A stretch of DNA of 8,759 nucleotides, taken from positions 1 through 8,759 of the forward strand of contig DIER01000024.1 of NCBI GenBank assembly GCA_002418725.1. The letters run 5' to 3'. The translations under genes and the position numbers were made by a program. The notes beneath the pieces are model-generated. The model was not told the origin of the DNA, ran no database searches, and saw only the letters and a list, made by a program, of their open reading frames with translations. The stretch is from Acholeplasmataceae bacterium UBA5769. GTDB taxonomy: Bacteria; Bacillota_I; Bacilli_A; Acholeplasmatales; Acholeplasmataceae. Shown piece after piece: positions 5,585 through 8,759 of this stretch (the first letter of the stretch is position 1; each line of letters opens with the position of its first letter).

Positions 5585-5613
5585 AATGTACCACGTTTGT
5601 CATGTTTTGTCAT
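5585..5613 (-). promoter_or_regulatory. Possible promoter for the small ORF
   Basis: On the minus strand ATGACA (5613-5608) stands 17 bases before TACATT (5590-5585), which is preceded by TGG as an extended -10. A transcript would start near 5578 and carry a leader of about 158 bases, including the folded segment, before the small ORF. The -10 match is only moderate, and read-through from corA is an alternative, since no clear terminator follows corA. Confidence 0.4.
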
Positions 5614-5675
5614 CAATGAAGGTGACGATTTTTAATGTTTTTTTATATGTTAAATGAAGCCCTCTCTATGCAAAA

Positions 5676-6686
5676 TTATAACCATTTTTTGCGTTTGAAA
5701 AAGAGCACCATCCCAATCATGATTAAGGCACACATGATTGAAAAAATAAGCACTGCATCCTTGTAGCCAAGGATACCGAAATGGATAAAATTCATTCCAA
5801 AAAAGCCTGTTAAAAAGGATAAAGGAATGAAAATAGCTGAAAACAAGGTGAGTGTGGCCATGATTTTATTCATCTTTGTTGACTGATTGTTCATGTCAAG
5901 ATCAAGCAAATTACGCATTTGTTCTCGTGATTGCATGATTCTGTTATCCAGGCGTTGCAAGTGGTCCATCAAGTCATCATAATAGGGCTGGTTATCCGTT
6001 TTAAATAAGTCGTGTTTACGGCTCATCACTTTGTCAAGTTGCTCAAAGGTTGGTGTCACTTTGTTCTTTAAATCAAGCATACCTTTTCTGATCAGATAAA
6101 ACTCATCTTGCTTGATATTCTCATTTTCAATGATTGATTCTTCAAAGTGATTTATCTGCTCATCAAGAATATCAAAAATATCCAAATGGTTATCCGTAAT
6201 GATATCTAAAATTTGGAAAAAGAGATAATCAATACTTCGCTCTCTCAATTCCTTGTGTTCTTCGAATAATGATTTTAGTGGTGATAAAAAAAGTGGTTCT
6301 GTTTCATGGAATGTGATCAGTGTATTTTCAAACATGACTAAACTCATGTAAGCATCCTTAACCTCACCTTTAAGCAAATATTCAAAATTAAGGACAGCGA
6401 ACACATAAGAGCCTTTAATTTCTATTTTGGTACGTTGATTCACGTTGAGAACATCTTCTAAAACCAAGGAGTCAATGGGATAAATTTGGCGCAACGCTTC
6501 AATTTTACTGACATCTGATAAACCCGTGACTTGAATGTAGTGTTTGAATTGCGGATCACTTTCAAGGGTTTGTGTCACATGCATGACTTTTTCGTTATAT
6601 GTGTAATGCGTCATGGTTGTTGGAACATTCACGTGTTCTCCCGTATAAATCATTGATTTGGGTTTAATATACGGTGATAGATTCAT
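5676..6686 (-). CDS. corA: CorA family magnesium/divalent cation transporter
   Basis: A 336-residue protein of normal CorA length. The soluble N-terminal domain (about 1-270) ends in a long helix that forms the funnel. The first membrane helix at 277-297 leads into the family signature GMN at 297-299 (FFGMNF), and a second helix at about 309-330 is followed by the basic C-terminus KRKKWL. CorA forms a homopentamer in the cytoplasmic membrane and takes up Mg2+ (also Co2+ or Ni2+). The ATG has AGAGGTT six bases upstream and starts 15 bases after the Smr gene, so it is probably the third gene of the NYN-Smr-corA unit. No magnesium riboswitch-like leader is visible, because there is no room upstream. 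The last codons contain ACCATTTTTTGC (plus strand), which recurs at 5541-5552. Confidence 0.95.
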   Translation of the reverse strand: MNLSPYIKPKSMIYTGEHVNVPTTMTHYTYNEKVMHVTQTLESDPQFKHYIQVTGLSDVSKIEALRQIYPIDSLVLEDVLNVNQRTKIEIKGSYVFAVLNFEYLLKGEVKDAYMSLVMFENTLITFHETEPLFLSPLKSLFEEHKELRERSIDYLFFQILDIITDNHLDIFDILDEQINHFEESIIENENIKQDEFYLIRKGMLDLKNKVTPTFEQLDKVMSRKHDLFKTDNQPYYDDLMDHLQRLDNRIMQSREQMRNLLDLDMNNQSTKMNKIMATLTLFSAIFIPLSFLTGFFGMNFIHFGILGYKDAVLIFSIMCALIMIGMVLFFKRKKWL

Positions 6687-6701
6687 CTGTTTAACCTCTT
6701 T

Positions 6702-7028
6702 TTATAATATGACATATGTAATGCCTTCATTAGGGCGAAGCCCATCTGGATCTTTTTTCAGGAGATGTATATAGGTTTTAATGGTCTGATCATAACCCAA
6801 AAGATGCCCAAAAGCTTCACCTGGAATAAAAGCTTTGATCTGATGTTTCATCATCTTTTGTGTGAGCCATTGGTGAAGATGCGTCTTAATGTCACCACCA
6901 AGACCAGTCGAACCATATCCATGGATGATTTTAATAACTTTTTCTCGTTCATATTTTAATATCATCTCTACCCTGTCTTTGGCAAGTGCAACTGAGGGAA
7001 GATCTGATTTGATGTTATACGTTTTCAT
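6702..7028 (-). CDS. Stand-alone Smr-domain protein
   Basis: A 108-residue protein made of a single Smr (small MutS-related) domain. The core signature IIHGYGSTGLGGDIKTHL is at 34-51 (His36-Gly37-x-Gly39), after the helix ALAKDRVEMILKYERE, and the closing strand is EGITYVIL at the end. The N-terminal LDLHG motif of active Smr nucleases is not found; YNIKSDLPS occupies that place, and the usual LR after the signature is GG. Residues 70-97 form an insertion before the last strand. Smr domains occur in MutS2/RqcU and SmrB, which act on DNA or on mRNA at collided ribosomes; which applies here is unknown. The ATG overlaps the stop of the NYN gene (ATGA), and the pair is probably co-translated. Confidence 0.85.
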   Translation of the reverse strand: MKTYNIKSDLPSVALAKDRVEMILKYEREKVIKIIHGYGSTGLGGDIKTHLHQWLTQKMMKHQIKAFIPGEAFGHLLGYDQTIKTYIHLLKKDPDGLRPNEGITYVIL

Positions 7029-7933
7029 TTGATTTTTGCGGCATTTTTACTTACTGAAACTTCAGGAATGCTTGCAACTAACTTGGAAAACCGAGTAAAT
7101 CCTAACTCAGCATAATTGAATGAAGGATGTCTTTTTTCTAGTTCTTGTTTAATTTTTGTTAACATCATTTCTTTGCTCTTGTTGGTTTGAATGATTTCAA
7201 CAATCTCTCTCGTGATCTCATCTTTGCCCATAGCTGATTTAAATGAAACATACGTAGTCGTTTTTTCTTGGTTTAAGACGACGCCATTCACACTTGAGAC
7301 CAAATTTGACAACGATTTATGACCATATTTTCTTGGATCAAAATCCGAATAACGATTGACGAGAATATCGCCTAATCGAGAGAGTTGAATCCGATTATCG
7401 ATACCATTTTCGATAATAAAACCTTTGATGGTTCTCTCGATTTCAGCTTTGTCAGCTTCAACTACTTTGGGAACCACTTCTTCTTCGTTATCATCTTCAT
7501 CGAGATACTCAAAGTACTTGAATTCGTTGCACGCTGATTTAAAAGCTTGGGTAGTGGTTTTCACACTGCCGATGCCAATCACGTGCATGCCGCCTTCTCT
7601 TAATTTGACAGCGAGTGGTGTAAAGTCTGAGTCTGATGTAATTAAAAAGAATGCATTTACTTTTTCTTGATACATCATTTCTTGAGCATCAAGTGCCATA
7701 GCCATATCGGCTGCATTTTTACCAATCGCTACATTGTATTGATGAACGGGTTTAATGGCATGATCTTGTGCTGTTCTGTGCCAATCTTTTGATAAATTAT
7801 TTATATCCCCATAAAATCTTGCGATCACAATTCTTCCATATTTTGCAATTTCATTCATCACTGATTTGATATGCTTGGGTGATACATTTTCTGAATCAAT
7901 GAGTAGTGCAATTTTATATTCTGTTTTTTCCAT
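7025..7933 (-). CDS. NYN-domain putative ribonuclease with two OST-HTH/LOTUS domains
   Basis: A 302-residue soluble protein. Residues 7-145 are a NYN (PIN-like) nuclease domain with the expected acidic centre: Asp13 and Asn16 in LLIDSEN, Asp76 in NAADMAMALDA and Asp101/Asp103 in ITSDSDFTPLA. The spacer at 144-165 is acidic (DEDDNEEE). Two winged-helix OST-HTH/LOTUS domains follow at about 165-232 (IQLSRLGDILVNRY…YGHKSLSNLV) and 238-300 (EMMLTKIKQELEKRH…YAELGFTRFSKLV). These domains bind RNA, including G-quadruplex RNA in studied cases. An RNA-processing or quality-control role is the natural inference, strengthened by the overlapping Smr gene. AGGAGG lies seven bases before the ATG, so this start is secure, and the gene leads its unit. 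The domain order is the one usual for bacterial NYN-LOTUS proteins. Confidence 0.92.
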   Translation of the reverse strand: MEKTEYKIALLIDSENVSPKHIKSVMNEIAKYGRIVIARFYGDINNLSKDWHRTAQDHAIKPVHQYNVAIGKNAADMAMALDAQEMMYQEKVNAFFLITSDSDFTPLAVKLREGGMHVIGIGSVKTTTQAFKSACNEFKYFEYLDEDDNEEEVVPKVVEADKAEIERTIKGFIIENGIDNRIQLSRLGDILVNRYSDFDPRKYGHKSLSNLVSSVNGVVLNQEKTTTYVSFKSAMGKDEITREIVEIIQTNKSKEMMLTKIKQELEKRHPSFNYAELGFTRFSKLVASIPEVSVSKNAAKIK

Positions 7934-7962
7934 AAATCCTCCTAAACGATCTTGATAACTCT

Positions 7963-7991
7963 ATTATACCCCGTTTTTGCTTCAATAAAAA
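7963..7991 (-). promoter_or_regulatory. Promoter of the NYN-Smr-corA unit
   Basis: A perfect TATAAT on the minus strand (7968-7963) lies about 30 bases before the NYN start, with the AGGAGG ribosome binding site between them. The -35 region is poor: TTTTTA at a 17-base gap, made of the T tract of the preceding terminator. Terminator and promoter therefore overlap. Confidence 0.7.
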
Positions 7992-8021
7992 AGTGAACAC
8001 CAGAGATTAGCGTTCACTTTT
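7986..8021 (-). terminator. Intrinsic terminator of the NERD-like gene, containing its stop codon
   Basis: AAAAGTGAACAC (7989-8000) pairs with GCGTTCACTTTT (8010-8021), 12 pairs with one wobble, around a nine-base loop, and the minus-strand transcript then reads six T residues. The stop codon TAA of the gene at 8007 is in the hairpin, so translating ribosomes would reach into the stem. Confidence 0.88.
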
Positions 8022-8654
8022 GAGATAACTATCTTTTTGATATGCTTTTTTGGGGTTGTTTTGAATACTGATATTTTGATATTTAAACGTTTGTTTTTTT
8101 AAATTTTTTAAAGCTTCGTATAATTTTCTAACCTCAAGTGGTTTGAGGATAACTTCTGGTTTTCTGTGTTTAGAAATGACATGTTTTAACAATCTTGGCC
8201 CTACAACGGGTGTCTCTGTTGATTTAACTTTGACTTTTGTCCGTCCTGGAAAACAAACATATCCATATAAAGGAACTTGCATAGGCATGACTTGCTTAAG
8301 GGATAATTTGATAAGATTGTTTTTATGAATTGGATTTTCCATGGTTAGTCTTTGTTTACCAAAAGTTGATGAGATCGTCCATATTTTATCCTGTTCTTTA
8401 CCTGATATGATGCCACTTTCATACGATGTTGAAATGATATGAACCCCGTCTTTATTAATGACGACATGATCAATGGAAAGAGATTTAGTTCCATCGTAAA
8501 ACATCATATCATGTATAACAAATAAATCTTTTTTAGGTCTGTTTTTACCCACCACAAGTCTCATCATCCACCTACGATAAATACCATTGCCTAGTGGTGT
8601 TTTAAAAAGAATCACAATCAAGAGCATCACGGTAATCCCAATGATATATTCCAT
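8007..8654 (-). CDS. Membrane-anchored NERD-like protein lacking the nuclease ExK
   Basis: A 215-residue protein. Residues 3-17 are one hydrophobic helix (MEYIIGITVMLLIVILF), followed by basic residues, so the rest is likely cytosolic. Residues about 44-135 look like a NERD domain, the nuclease-related fold: IDHVVINKDGVHII at 61-74 (Asp62, His63) corresponds to the family's QIDHVVVS..GIFVI, then ESGIISG (79-85), KIWTIS (90-95) and the NPIHKNNLIKL helix (107-117). The catalytic ExK of NERD and related nucleases (…IETK) is replaced by Ser75-Thr-Ser77, so DNA cleavage is doubtful. The C-terminal 60 residues are highly basic and unrecognised. GAGGT sits eight bases upstream of the ATG. It forms a single-gene unit ended by its own terminator. 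The function is unknown; the family assignment is by motif alone. Confidence 0.7.
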   Translation of the reverse strand: MEYIIGITVMLLIVILFKTPLGNGIYRRWMMRLVVGKNRPKKDLFVIHDMMFYDGTKSLSIDHVVINKDGVHIISTSYESGIISGKEQDKIWTISSTFGKQRLTMENPIHKNNLIKLSLKQVMPMQVPLYGYVCFPGRTKVKVKSTETPVVGPRLLKHVISKHRKPEVILKPLEVRKLYEALKNLKKQTFKYQNISIQNNPKKAYQKDSYLKSER

Positions 8655-8683
8655 AGATTGTACCTCATCCTATATTTACCTTT

Positions 8684-8692
8684 AATATAGCA
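8684..8692 (-). promoter_or_regulatory. Extended -10 promoter element of the NERD-like gene
   Basis: TGCTATATT on the minus strand, about 30 bases before the ATG at 8654. The nearest -35-like hexamer, TTTACA, is only 14 bases away, so the extended -10 is the stronger part. The remaining sequence to 8759 is AT-rich and shows nothing further that I can support. Confidence 0.5.
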
Positions 8693-8759
8693 TAAATATC
8701 CGATGTAAAACATTTCAAATATATTTATAAATAAAGGCTCTATACTTATGTTAGGGGTG

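Noticed and set aside
1..8759. CRISPR arrays, insertion sequences, rRNA or tRNA genes, and frameshifted pseudogenes
   Set aside because: No regularly spaced repeats, no transposase, no RNA gene signatures; every conserved protein reads through to a proper stop.

Overview
The window is a low-GC, gene-dense bacterial segment in which every supported protein gene lies on the minus strand. UGA is used as a stop (HydB-like, DRTGG-like, PHP, HATPase and NYN genes end in TGA) and tryptophan is TGG, so this is the standard bacterial code and not the Mycoplasma code. Strong AGGAGG-type Shine-Dalgarno sites, AT-rich intergenic DNA and a fermentative electron-bifurcating hydrogenase fit a low-GC Firmicute or a free-living member of the Tenericutes side (Acholeplasma/Izemoplasma-like). 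The taxon is an inference from style, not a database result.

Reading in the transcribed direction (high to low coordinates): (1) 8007-8654 is a single gene for a membrane-anchored NERD-like protein, with its own promoter and a strong terminator that contains its stop codon. (2) 5676-7933 is a three-gene unit: a NYN-LOTUS putative RNase, a stand-alone Smr-domain protein overlapping it by ATGA, and a CorA-type Mg2+ transporter. (3) 5219-5675 has no large gene. It holds a striking multi-helix RNA-like fold (5457-5550), an unlisted 31-residue Lys/Pro/Ala-rich small ORF (5325-5420) with a good ribosome binding site, and an intrinsic terminator (5219-5261). (4) From about 5190 down to position 1 is one tightly coupled operon: a promoter with upstream inverted/direct repeats, then HydC (NuoE-like), DRTGG protein 1, an RsbW-like ATPase, DRTGG-like protein 2, a PHP phosphoesterase, a second HATPase, a [2Fe-2S] thioredoxin-fold ferredoxin, HydB (NuoF-like) and the first 17 codons of a ferredoxin-type protein, most likely the [FeFe]-hydrogenase large subunit HydA.

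How they fit together: HydC, HydB and HydA form a cytosolic NADH- and ferredoxin-linked (bifurcating) [FeFe] hydrogenase. The six small genes between hydC and hydB have overlapping starts and stops throughout, which implies stoichiometric or coupled synthesis. Two GHKL ATPase modules, two DRTGG-fold proteins and a metal-dependent phosphoesterase look like a phosphorylation/sensing or assembly module for the hydrogenase. Such genes accompany bifurcating hydrogenases in Clostridia and Thermotogae as far as I recall, but I know of no established function for them, and this is the most interesting system in the window.
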